Source: Fasciola hepatica
Lineage: Eukaryota > Platyhelminthes > Trematoda > Plagiorchiida > Fasciolidae
Reading direction: 5' to 3'
Assembly (NCBI GenBank): GCA_948099385.1
Contig: CANUEZ040000180.1
Coordinates: 756,501 to 820,500 of the forward strand
DNA: 64,000 bases
Shown: positions 56,401-64,000 of the stretch, piece by piece
Layout: every line of letters starts with the position of its first letter
Numbering within the stretch: the stretch's first letter is position 1
The notes under the pieces: generated by a model
What the model saw: only the letters and a program-made list of their open reading frames with translations
What the model was told of the DNA's origin: nothing
Database searches by the model: none
Program-made: the position numbers and the translations under genes

Positions 56401-57096
56401 CCGCCCACCAAAATCCTCCTGGATCCTTAGCAGAGTCAAAGGTTTGGTATAAAGATACTGATTCTTTCTATCTGCCTAGGCCCTGCTGTCAGTGCGCGCG
56501 TCTAATGCTCGTCATCAACGTTCTACTACTGGTCGCACCTAACCCATTGGCTACATGGACGTGAGGCTAGTCTACATCTTCCACGAGACCAAATGACCGA
56601 TGGCGGGCGTGAAGGATCACATAGATGTTGTCCTCGTAACGGGCCGTCCGGTCCTGGATGTATATGCTTGAGTGTGTGTGAGTGTATGTGTGTGTGCCGG
56701 GGTGTACAATGAAATCACAGGTATGGCTACACATCAAAGGAGGACTTTCTGCAATGTCAACAAAAGACCGTGTGGCAAGAAAACGAGTAAAATGTAGCAT
56801 GTGTGTGTGACCTGAGCTCCGCTACTTCCACATATGCAAGGGGCATTCGGTAACGTCAACAGAAAGCAAAACAACGAACACTGTCACATGTTTGATGGGT
56901 TTACGGGATGTAGAGTGCGTCGTGCATGTGTGTATGTATCGGGATGTACAATGGGATCGCATTCATCACCACATATCGGAAAGAACCTTCTGTATTGTCA
57001 ACGAAAGGCCGCGAGCACTGTAACGTGTTTGACGGAGACCGTGTGGTATATATGGTGTTTCTTTATCCACCTCGATAACTAGTGTGAAAAGGTTTA
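56401..57096 (-). other. BEL 3' non-coding region with ~120-bp degenerate repeats
   Basis: Units beginning near 56,690, 56,805 and 56,930 share tgtgtgtg, (g)tgtacaatg, a cacat(a/c) stretch and a (c)tgtcaac(a/g)aaag-like block. There is a GT microsatellite at 56,668-56,702. No gene is seen. Confidence 0.6.
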
Positions 57097-58491
57097 CTAG
57101 GCCTCAGGGTTATCAGCTCCTCCATCTTCGCTCTCGAGTAGGTTGATACTGCGTATGTCACAAATGAGCACTCCGTTAGCTGTCTTCACCTTCACTGTTC
57201 TTATCATTCCGTCAGTGCTTTTGATGGTTTCCATAACCACTCCCAAAGACCAAGTGTTGAAATGTGCGCGTTCGTCGGCGATCATAACCACGTCCCCAAC
57301 TTTGAATGATCTTGTTTTGGCCAGCCGCTTCTGTCGAGTCTGCAAAGCCGGTAGGTACTCCCGCAGCCATCGCCTCCAGAAGACCTTGGCCAGATAGTTC
57401 GCTTGCTTCCACCCGTGGAGGTAGCTCCCACGAAGGTTTATCGGCCCTTGGAAACCCTCGTTCGACCTTAACGTCAATAAGTCGTTCGGGGTGAGCGCCA
57501 GGTGGGTGGGGTCGCCGTTCAATACTGGAACCAGGGGGCGGTTGTTCAGGATTCGCTCCACCTCAGTCATGACGGTGTTCAGGGTCTCGTCGTCGGGCGG
57601 CTGCTGCTCCATGATTGACAGCAATATCCGTCTGGCGGACCGGATCATGCGTTCCCATATGCCGCCTCGGTGACTGGCCTGTGGGGGGTTGAAATGCCAT
57701 CGTATGCCGTAGGCCACGTTTCGATCCTGCAGTTCGTCCCTGTTTATGTTCTTGTGCCAATGCTGCAATTCCCGGTGAGCGCCCACAAAGTTAGACCCAC
57801 TATCTGACTATATATCGGCCAGCACGCCTCTTCGGTTGATAAATCTCTGCAAGGCCCGTAGAAACGAATCGGTCGTCATCGAATGTGCGACTTCTATGTG
57901 TACCGCACGTGACTTCATGCACGTCATGATACATCCATATCGCTTTTCTAATCTTTTCCCGCACTTGATCCACAGAGGCCCGAAATAGTCCAACCCGGTG
58001 TCACTGAACGGCCACCGGCCCGTGGTCACCCTGCATTCTGGTAGTGGGGCCATGTGCTGTTTGCCCGCCGTGGCATTGCGTCTTCTACATCGCATACATA
58101 GTTGGATTACGCGTTTTACAGTCGCTCTTCCTTTCAGCAACCAAAGGTGCTTTCGGACGACGCTCGTCACGTGACTTTCCCCGGCATGTCCCCCCACGGC
58201 GTGGACGTGTTGAATCATTAGCTCTACTACAGGTTGTCTCGCAGGCAGCAGTATAGGATACTTTGTGTCGAAGTTCAGGTGGGCGTTGGTCAGCCTACCA
58301 TCCACCCGCAGCAGTCCGTCGATGAATTTGGGGTTTAAACGCTTCAGCTTGCCTCTTGGAGATGGTATGTCTACATTGGTCGGCCCCACTTCTTCCGCCC
58401 TCTTGAGTTCTCGGGCGAAAGCCTCGCGTTGTATCATTCTGAAAATATCGTACTCTGCAGCTTGTAGCTCATCGGGACCTATCGGGCCCAC
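57097..58491 (-). pseudogene. BEL integrase
   Basis: Frame 58,491-57,808 carries GPIGPDELQAAEYDIFR, LNPKFIDGLLRVDGRLTNA, a zinc region (HVHAVGGHAGESH, then CMRCRRRNATAG), DTGLDYFGPLWIKC (first catalytic D) and ALQRFINRRGVLADI. A TAG (57,808-57,810) interrupts, and the same frame goes on with SDSGSNFVGAHRELQHW (second D), WHFNPPQASHRGGIWERMIR (catalytic E), RILNNRPLVPV, LLTLRSNEGFQGPINLRG, QANYLAKVFWRRWL, FKVGDVVMIADERA and VKTANGVLICDIRSINLLES. So D, D and E are all present. Integrase would insert the cDNA. A frameshift near 58,500 separates it from RNase H. Confidence 0.9.
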
Positions 58492-59653
58492 CCGTATTCG
58501 GCTTGAGGGCCGTAGCCCATTTCATGACTAATAAATTTCTCTTGAACCTGGTTAACCAAACTAGCGAACGAAGCGTCTTCATCCAGTAAGAAAACCTGAC
58601 CAGTCGCGATAGAATGGATGTCGCTTCGACGACGTTGGCCGCTATCACTACGCCTTTGATCTCCAGTTCCATTTCCGTAGGGGGTTTTAATTCAAACACG
58701 GGCCAGTCCTGTTTGGGCAAGTGCAGGAAGTTTGGCCCTCTCGTCCACGTGTCCAGTTGCCTGAAGTTGTTCGCACCTCGGGAGCACAGGTCGGCCGGAT
58801 TATCGCCAGACCTGACATGATCCCACTGGTTCGTGGCTGATTCGTCGTGGATGATCGTGAGCCGGTTAGAAACGAAAGTACTAAACCGGCTCCGGACGTT
58901 GTTGATATAATAAAGTACTATCGTTGAATCCGTCCAGAAGCTCACCGGCCAAATGTAGAGATCGAAACATCTCTTCACAGCTTGCACCACCGTGACTGCC
59001 AACACGGCTGCGTTGAGTTCAAGGCGTGGAATTGAAACCGACTTCAGTGGAGCAGCGTGGGCTTTGGTGAACAGGATCCTCGTGGTATATTGTCCATCTC
59101 CTGCGCACCATCGTCCATACACCACAGCTCCATAACCGACTTCGGATGCATCGGAAAAGGCATGTAGTTCTCCAGTCCGTGTCGTATGGCCAGGAGTCAA
59201 GCATCGTGGGATTCTTATGTCCCCTAATTTCTTCAGGGTGTTCAAAAATTCTTCCCAGTCCAGCCGGTTCTCTCGGTCCAGTGACTGGTCCCAATCAACT
59301 TTCTTACGGCACAGCCGCTGCAGCAAGATCTTTCCGGGTAGCAGCCATGGTGAGACGAAACCGAGCGGGTCGAACAGACCAGAGACGGCAGATAGTATGC
59401 CACGACGGGTTATTGGCAGCTCGGGAACGTTGAGTTCGAAAACAAAATCGTCCGTTTCCGCGTCCCATTGTATCCCTAAAGTGCGCTCGATAGGAAGTGG
59501 AGAGCCGTCCAAATCTCTTCCCTTTTCGGCCTTTTCGTGATACGGGATGACCTTCAGCACTTCTGACGCGTTCGGCATCCATTTAGTTAGATGGAAGCCG
59601 CCCTCTTCCAGCAATCTCGTCAGACCCCTGAACTGCTCTAGAGCTGATTCCAC
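58469..59653 (-). CDS. BEL RT end, connection and RNase H
   Basis: 394 residues, open. It starts MESALEQFRGLTRLLEEGGF just after the YVDD region and goes on with RTLGIQWDAETDDFVFEL and ILSAVSGLFDPLGFVSPWLL (a BEL/Pao hallmark), WEEFLNTLKKLGDIRIPRC, RNase H blocks HAFSDASEVGYGAVVYGRW (first D), IPRLELNAAVLAV (E) and VSFWTDSTIVLYYINN (second D), HVRSGDNPADLCSRGANNF and WTRGPNFL. The RNase H residues are intact. It is in the same frame as the RT at 59,762-60,589, and only the TAG at 59,762-59,764 divides them. The ATG at 59,653 is internal. The 3' end runs into a frameshift. Confidence 0.9.
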   Translation of the reverse strand: MESALEQFRGLTRLLEEGGFHLTKWMPNASEVLKVIPYHEKAEKGRDLDGSPLPIERTLGIQWDAETDDFVFELNVPELPITRRGILSAVSGLFDPLGFVSPWLLPGKILLQRLCRKKVDWDQSLDRENRLDWEEFLNTLKKLGDIRIPRCLTPGHTTRTGELHAFSDASEVGYGAVVYGRWCAGDGQYTTRILFTKAHAAPLKSVSIPRLELNAAVLAVTVVQAVKRCFDLYIWPVSFWTDSTIVLYYINNVRSRFSTFVSNRLTIIHDESATNQWDHVRSGDNPADLCSRGANNFRQLDTWTRGPNFLHLPKQDWPVFELKPPTEMELEIKGVVIAANVVEATSILSRLVRFSYWMKTLRSLVWLTRFKRNLLVMKWATALKPNTGGPDRSR

Positions 59654-59674
59654 ATCATCGAATGACCCAAGGTA

Positions 59675-60589
59675 GTCGTCGACGTAGAAGTTCCTGCTGA
59701 CGCTATCTACTACCGTCCGATGTACTAGATCGCCAGGTTTGTTCGCTGATTCTCGGAGGGCCTAGTTTGCACAAAATGATGACGGTATGGCTCCGAAGGG
59801 GTGGACGGTCATCCTATAGTTCACCACTGCGTTGTCCCGGTCGCTCCCTTCCCACCACAGAAAACGCAAAGCATCTCTTTCTCCTACCGGAATTTTCACC
59901 TGATGAAACATTTCCCTAATGTCGGCAGACAAAGCCACTTTACCCACTCTGAAACGGCACAAAACATCGATCAGTGGTGTGGTCCAGTCAGGCCCTTGCA
60001 GTAGGCGATCGTTTAACGACTTGCCCTGGAACTTGGCCGCACAGTCGGAAACCACCCGCAGTTTGTTGGGTTTCTTGGGGTTAATAACCGGGTGGTGAGG
60101 CAGATACCAGATACCCCTTTTGCTGTCGGTGTTAACAGGCACCTTTTCAACGTAACCGAGGGCCCCGTTTCGCTTCATCAAATCCGCGTATCGTTCCCAC
60201 AGATTCAGGTCTCGAATGAAGCGTTCTTTTAGTCGTAGTAATCTTTGGAGAACATAATTTCTGTTATCAGTCCACGGGTCGTCCGGTGTGCGCCATGGGA
60301 GGGGAACGTCGAACTGTTTTTTGAGGCCTCTAGTGCCTTGCCGCACCGTTTGTAGAGCGAAGTGATCCTCTTGAGACAACGTCGGTCTTTCGTCTCCAAT
60401 GTCATGAAACTCCTTTTCATACAGCCGCCGCAGATGATACTTTATGCGTTCCGTTTCGGCGGATAAGTAATTCACGGAACCACGTACCCCTACTGGGCCG
60501 TATAACATCCATCCCAGAGCCGTGCGTACGGCATAAGGTGCCTGGCGGTCGCCCACTCTCTGGTCAAGCACCCAATGCGCCTCTGGCAC
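59675..60589 (-). pseudogene. BEL reverse transcriptase
   Basis: 275 residues are open from 60,589 to 59,762: HWVLDQRVGDRQAPYAVRTA, LGWMLYGPVG, DERPTLSQEDHFAL, GIWYLPHHPVINPKKPNKLR, VVSDCAAKFQGKSLND, ALSADIREMFHQVKI (motif A, first D), LRFLWW, TVHPFGAIPSSFCAN (motif B region). A TAG follows CAN. Beyond it, in the same frame, lies the catalytic YVDD (59,686-59,675). All catalytic aspartates are thus present and one nonsense codon breaks the domain. The family is firm. The start is within a longer polyprotein and not at 60,589. Confidence 0.9.
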
Positions 60590-60711
60590 GTCGCAGACAA
60601 TGGGGAGATCTACTTCATCATCTTCTCAGTCTACAACGGTTACATCCTGCAGGTGGGGCCACCGAGTCAAGATTGCGTTCACCGACCTTGGTGCTCGCAT
60701 GGGGAGATCCG

Positions 60712-61268
60712 CTAACGTGAATGCCTCCGTTGGCTCAATTTCCTCGTTGCCGTTAAAGAAATGAGTTGCAGCCTTAATCTACCGGCAGTCATTACCTGTG
60801 TTCCTCCCACCGTGCTCACTGCCAACGACGTCGCACATTTCGCGAGTTGGTGTTTGTCGGCAAACCGCTTTTTCACTAAAGTGGTATCGGATCCACTATC
60901 AACGAAAGCCAACGCCTTGACCATCCCAGTCGGGGTCATCACTCCTAACGCCACTACGCCTAAACGTACCGGTTTACTGGCAGATCGTGACGTTGAACAA
61001 ATCACACTGGGCTTGGTACTCGCCTCGGATATGGTTACTCTCGCCTGATGCAGCAGCCGATGGTGCCTGCCCGTGCAGCCCTCGTAACCATATCGATTCC
61101 TTGTCCTACAGGCTGCTGCCCGGTGCGTGGTGTTGAGACAGATAAAACATGCTCCTGCCATCCTCGCCATTCCCCACCGTTCGTCTGTTGTGGCGTTGCC
61201 AAACTTGGGGCATTCTGGTAGGCCATGGCTGGTACCACAGGATCTGCAATTGGGTTGCGCCGCAGCAT
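60712..61268 (-). pseudogene. BEL zinc knuckles and protease
   Basis: Upstream of 61,170 the frame reads NCRSCGTSHGLPECPKFG, then in the open frame 61,170-60,712 ACFICLNTTHRAAAC and GCTGRHHRLLH, a Cys/His pattern usual at the end of BEL gag. From residue 85 comes VKALAFVDSGSDTTLVKKRF, where DSG (91-93) is the active site of an aspartic protease. After TVGGTQVMTAG the frame runs out at 60,712, and DLPMRAPRSV-like BEL blocks near 60,700-60,620 lie in another frame before RT. It lies in a different frame from gag upstream. Confidence 0.85.
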
Positions 61269-61379
61269 CTCGTGAAATGACGTGTGTATTGGTCCCAGGT
61301 TGTATTTTGGATGTTCACGTGCAGGGGTTTGGGCTTGGCCAGTACTGGGCTTGTTTGCCCGGTTGCTGTCCCGGATGAG

Positions 61380-62294
61380 TCAGCCGAATCTGCTGTCAGC
61401 TATCTTCGTTTGCCTGTCCAAGTATTCGGTCAGGTCTTCGAAGATGGCTTCTCTGTCGCTTCGGCTTATCCGTTCTGCTTCTTCCGCCCACCGACCCTGT
61501 AGTTCGGGAGAGAGATGACGGACTGTGTTTTCCAAAGTGTGCATGGCATCTAGGTCAGCCCTGTAACCTAAATGGTCGAGGGCTATTGAGCAGTTTTGCA
61601 TCTTAATCACCAGGTCGGCCATGGTGTAGACGTCGCCCTTGGTTCTTTTTGCCTCTACCACCACGCCCTCTATTAGGTTACGGGCTACTTTGAAAGGATG
61701 GCCAAACAAGTCCCTTAGAATCTTCCTTGCCCTTGTGTAGCCTTGTTCTGGGTCGAGCATGGTGCACCCGTCGATAGCTTCTCTTGCTCGGCCTCGGCAG
61801 TAGTGAGTCAAGTATAGAAGCCTTTGCCCAGGGCCGGTTACCTTATTTTCAACAAACGTCTCGAACTGCTTGACAAACTTGCAGTATTGCTCAGCTCGCC
61901 CGTCGAAAACCGTTAGTTCCATTCTAGGCAGATCGATCGATGGTGGTTTGTAGTCGGCGACCGGCATGAGGTTCCCCATCTTATTGCACCCTAATCTATC
62001 GGAGGTGTCGAAGTCGCTGGTCTCATGCTCTCGCTCTCTCTGTGTACACTTCTCCTCTGCTTCCTGTGCCTGTTGTCTAGCCGACAGTAACTGTTGTTCT
62101 AGGTCTAGTATCCTCAGCCTATACAAATCAACATCCTTACGATCAATATTGCTCTCATTAACACATGAACTAGAACTGACAGGACTAGGCGATCTAGCAT
62201 TAACTAAAGAATCAAATGTACCCAAAACCTCCCCAGAGACTTGCCGTGTTACTTCCTGTCCGAATTCCACTGTTTTTGATACTTTTCTTGGCAT
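61380..62294 (-). CDS. BEL gag, second (internal) copy
   Basis: About 304 residues from MPRKVSKTVEFGQEV (ATG at 62,294). I chose this start because the leader and the same codons are found at the plus-strand copy (12,984); the frame is open further upstream only through duplicated sequence. In order: ESNIDRKDVDLYRLRILDLE then QQLLSARQQAQEAEEK (coiled coil), LPRMELTVFDGRAEQYCKFV, GPGQRLLYLTHYCRGRAREA, MLDPEQGYTRARKILRDLFG, HPFKVARNLIEG, IALDHLGYRADLDAMHTLEN, LSPELQGRWAEEAERI and LTEYLDRQTKIADSRFG before TGA. Gag forms the particle and binds RNA. The zinc knuckles follow in another frame. Confidence 0.9.
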   Translation of the reverse strand: MPRKVSKTVEFGQEVTRQVSGEVLGTFDSLVNARSPSPVSSSSCVNESNIDRKDVDLYRLRILDLEQQLLSARQQAQEAEEKCTQREREHETSDFDTSDRLGCNKMGNLMPVADYKPPSIDLPRMELTVFDGRAEQYCKFVKQFETFVENKVTGPGQRLLYLTHYCRGRAREAIDGCTMLDPEQGYTRARKILRDLFGHPFKVARNLIEGVVVEAKRTKGDVYTMADLVIKMQNCSIALDHLGYRADLDAMHTLENTVRHLSPELQGRWAEEAERISRSDREAIFEDLTEYLDRQTKIADSRFG

Positions 62295-62309
62295 TTTGCG
62301 TGTTTTTCC

Positions 62310-63565
62310 TCGTTCCTCGTTTGCCCGCGCAACCCTCGTGACTACATCTGGTCCTTTTTCGACAAGATATCGCCGGGCATGTGGTGCTGACACCTACAAA
62401 GCAAGCTCCTGTCGTCCTCGCCATTCCCCAACGTTCGTCTTTTGTGGCGCTGATGAACTTCGGGCATTCTAGTAGCCCATGGCTAGCGTCACATGACCTG
62501 CAACTTTGAATGCCCTACAGCTTCGCGTGAAATGGCATGTGCACTGGTCCGAGGCTGATGTTTCGGATGTTCCCGTGTAGCGGTTTGAGCCTGGCTAGTA
62601 CTAGACTTGTTTAGCCGGTTACTGTCCCGGATGAGTCAGCCAAATCTTCTGTCGCCTATCTTGGTTCGCCTGTCCAAGTATTCGGTCAATTCTTCGAAGT
62701 TAGCCTCACGGTCGCCTCGGCTTGTGCATTCTGCCTGTTCCGCCCACCGACCTTGTAGTTCGGGAGAGGGGTGACGGACTATGCCCTCCGACATGTAAAT
62801 TGTATCGAGGCTAGCCCTGCACCCAAGATGATCTAGGGCTATTAAACATTTCTGCAATTTGATCACTAGATCGGCTACTGTACAGAAGTCGCCCTTGGTC
62901 CCTTTGGCCTGTACCATCACTCCTTCTATTAGATTGCGGGCAACCTTGAATGGCTGGCCGAACAGGTCCCTCAAAATCTTCCTTGCTCGTGTGTAGCCCT
63001 GTTCCGGGTCTAGCATGGTACATCCACTTATAGGTTCCCCGCTCGGCTTCGACAGTAATGAGTCAAATGAAGAAGCCTGTGCCCGTGGTCGGTTATCGTG
63101 TTTTGGACAAAATTTTTGAACTGCCTGATGAATTTGCAGTAACATCCAGATCGGCCGTCGAAAACTGTCAGTTCTACTCCTGGCAGATCGATCGCTGGTG
63201 GCGTCGATGTTTTATGTTTGAAAACTGGCATAGAATTTCCCATTTTCATTTGCCGTGATCTGTGAGATAAGTCGTAGTCGTTGGTCTTCTGCTCACGCTC
63301 GTTCTCTCTACTTTTCTCTTCTGCCTCCTGGGCCTGTTACCTAGCCGATAAGACTCGTTGTTCTAGGTCTAATATCCTAAGCTTAAATAGATCGACATCC
63401 TTACAATCCGTATTACCCTCAGTAATACATGAGCTAGCACTGACAGGACCATCTGGACTAGCATTAACTAAAGAATCAAAAGTACCCAAAAAGTCCCCAG
63501 TGACTTACCGCACTACTTCCTGTCCAGATTCCAATTGCTTCGATCCTTTTCTTGGCGTGTTTCGT
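62310..63565 (-). repeat. Tandem duplication of gag, upstream unit
   Basis: Minus-strand sequence from the gag start (about 63,565) to the zinc knuckles (about 62,310) is followed directly by a second gag start at about 62,294. The unit length is about 1,270 bases. The two units are clearly related throughout but not identical at DNA level, so the duplication is not very recent, or the units come from two different family members. Confidence 0.8.
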
Positions 63566-63590
63566 ATTTTCTCGTCCCAAGTTGATCAGT
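62430..63590 (-). pseudogene. BEL gag, first (5') copy
   Basis: It has the same blocks as the internal copy: an N-terminal region with the start codon changed (acgccaagaaaagg at about 63,560), LDLEQRVLSAR-like coiled coil, FDGRSGCYCKFIRQFKNFVQ (63,249-63,028), GCTMLDPEQGYTRARKILRD, LFGQPFKVARNLIEG, LIALDHLGCRASLD, PSPELQGRWAEQAE and LTEYLDRRTKIGDRRFG before TGA at about 62,636. Zinc knuckles follow (SCDASHGLLECPKF; CFVGVSTTCPAISC with GCAGK). It lacks the normal start and has a frameshift near 63,050. The offset to the second copy is ~1,270 bases. Confidence 0.85.
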
Positions 63591-63610
63591 TGAGTATTGT
63601 AAGACACCTT

Positions 63611-63969
63611 TGAGCAATACGCAGCCGAATTCGCATTGGATCCCAAAATCAGAACACAATTAACCGTGAAGTTCTACGACACAAATTATCAAACAAACAA
63701 TGGCACGAAGCAGGTACAAACTTCAGTTGTGCGATCACAAGGACTCAAAAGACAAGAACCGAATTTCGAAGCACTAGAAAGGAGCACGTGCGTCACGCAG
63801 GTCCAGAACAAGTGTATGACGGAGTAGCTCGCTGGACGCGAACAAACAAACGTTGGTCCGTAAAAACATACAGTGCATAAAACAAATCGATAGTGTAAAT
63901 AGGTGATTGATGCCAAGGGAACATGGAACTGCAGTGTTTTGGAGGGATTTTCCATGACCGGTCGTTACA
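63611..63969 (-). repeat. BEL 5' LTR
   Basis: 359 bp. On the minus strand it starts TGTAACGACCGGTCATGGAA and ends GTATTGCTCA. It is followed by the leader aaggtgtcttacaatactca and then gag. No purine-rich tract precedes it (gtgtgcggtcgc), as expected for a 5' LTR. The last 31 bases of the window are outside flank. Confidence 0.85.
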
Positions 63970-64000
63970 GCGACCGCACACCCGCTTGTGAAGCCGTAAT

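Larger units (their letters stand above)
56039..63969 (-). mobile_element. BEL/Pao LTR retrotransposon, nearly complete
   Basis: A 7.9-kb element bounded by two ~360-bp LTRs (63,611-63,969 and 56,039-56,400) with gag, zinc knuckles, protease, RT, RNase H and integrase in BEL order and a 700-bp 3' non-coding region. gag is present twice in tandem. Breaks are few: frame changes in the gag-protease-RT region, a TAG in RT (59,762-59,764), a frameshift near 58,500 and a TAG in integrase (57,808-57,810). No matching 4-5 bp target duplication is visible at the outer edges. The left neighbour is BEL RNase H sequence of the same family and orientation. Confidence 0.9.

Noticed and set aside
56690..57010. 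Spaced repeats as a CRISPR-like array
   Set aside because: The units are degenerate, adjacent and few; there are no constant repeats with unique spacers, and the context is a eukaryotic LTR element.
57306..57673. Open plus-strand frames opposite the BEL integrase (also 54,046-54,633, 55,341-55,903 and 59,146-59,540)
   Set aside because: They mirror well-supported integrase and RT coding on the minus strand and have no own family signal.

Overview
This 64-kb window looks like eukaryotic, intron-rich-style repeat DNA, and I see no host gene, rRNA, tRNA, operon or CRISPR array in it. Nearly everything recognisable is retroelement sequence. The mix (CR1-like LINEs, an RTE-type LINE, a Penelope-like element, a K02A2.6-like Gypsy element and several BEL/Pao elements) and the style of the RTE C-terminus fit an invertebrate, most likely a flatworm and perhaps a tapeworm. 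That assignment is inference from element types, not from a host gene. Boundaries below are read by eye and are usually good to 10-50 bases.

Layout. 1-3,030: 3' end of a CR1-like LINE (+) with a very long 3' UTR and an ATT-repeat tail. 3,950-4,960: RTE-type LINE C-terminus (-). 5,217-8,205: Penelope-like element (+) between two ~240-bp direct repeats. 8,521-11,800: a second CR1-like LINE (+; ORF1 with a PHD-like finger, endonuclease, start of RT), broken by a minus-strand LINE tail (11,822-12,750). 12,750-13,880: part of a BEL LTR and a decayed gag (+). 13,885-30,960: a multi-level nested stack. An old plus-strand LINE (pieces at 13,885-14,818, 27,016-27,995 and 30,195-30,960) is split by a minus-strand LINE, which is itself split by a 5'-truncated LINE (22,003-25,470) and by a Gypsy element (about 15,665-19,950). 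A further LINE 3' end (28,000-30,189) sits near the right side. 31,380-34,190: decayed BEL RT-RNase H-integrase (+). 36,060-42,800: BEL integrase (-) split by a 4.8-kb minus-strand LINE (37,031-41,835). 42,810-51,470: an old LINE C-terminus (+) split by a 7.3-kb, apparently full-length LINE (43,046-50,387). 51,477-63,969: a tandem or nested series of three BEL elements on the minus strand. The last (56,039-63,969) is nearly complete, with two ~360-bp LTRs, and carries a tandem duplication of gag.

All coding regions seen have at least one break (stop codon, frameshift, deletion, truncation or a lost catalytic residue), so none looks autonomous as read. The best preserved are the BEL element at 56-64 kb and the LINE at 43-50 kb, which look like the youngest insertions. 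There is no cooperating gene system here. The biology is in the nesting order, the unusually long structured LINE 3' UTRs, the gag duplication, a near-identical tract shared by two BEL integrases, and a hammerhead-like motif in the Penelope repeats.
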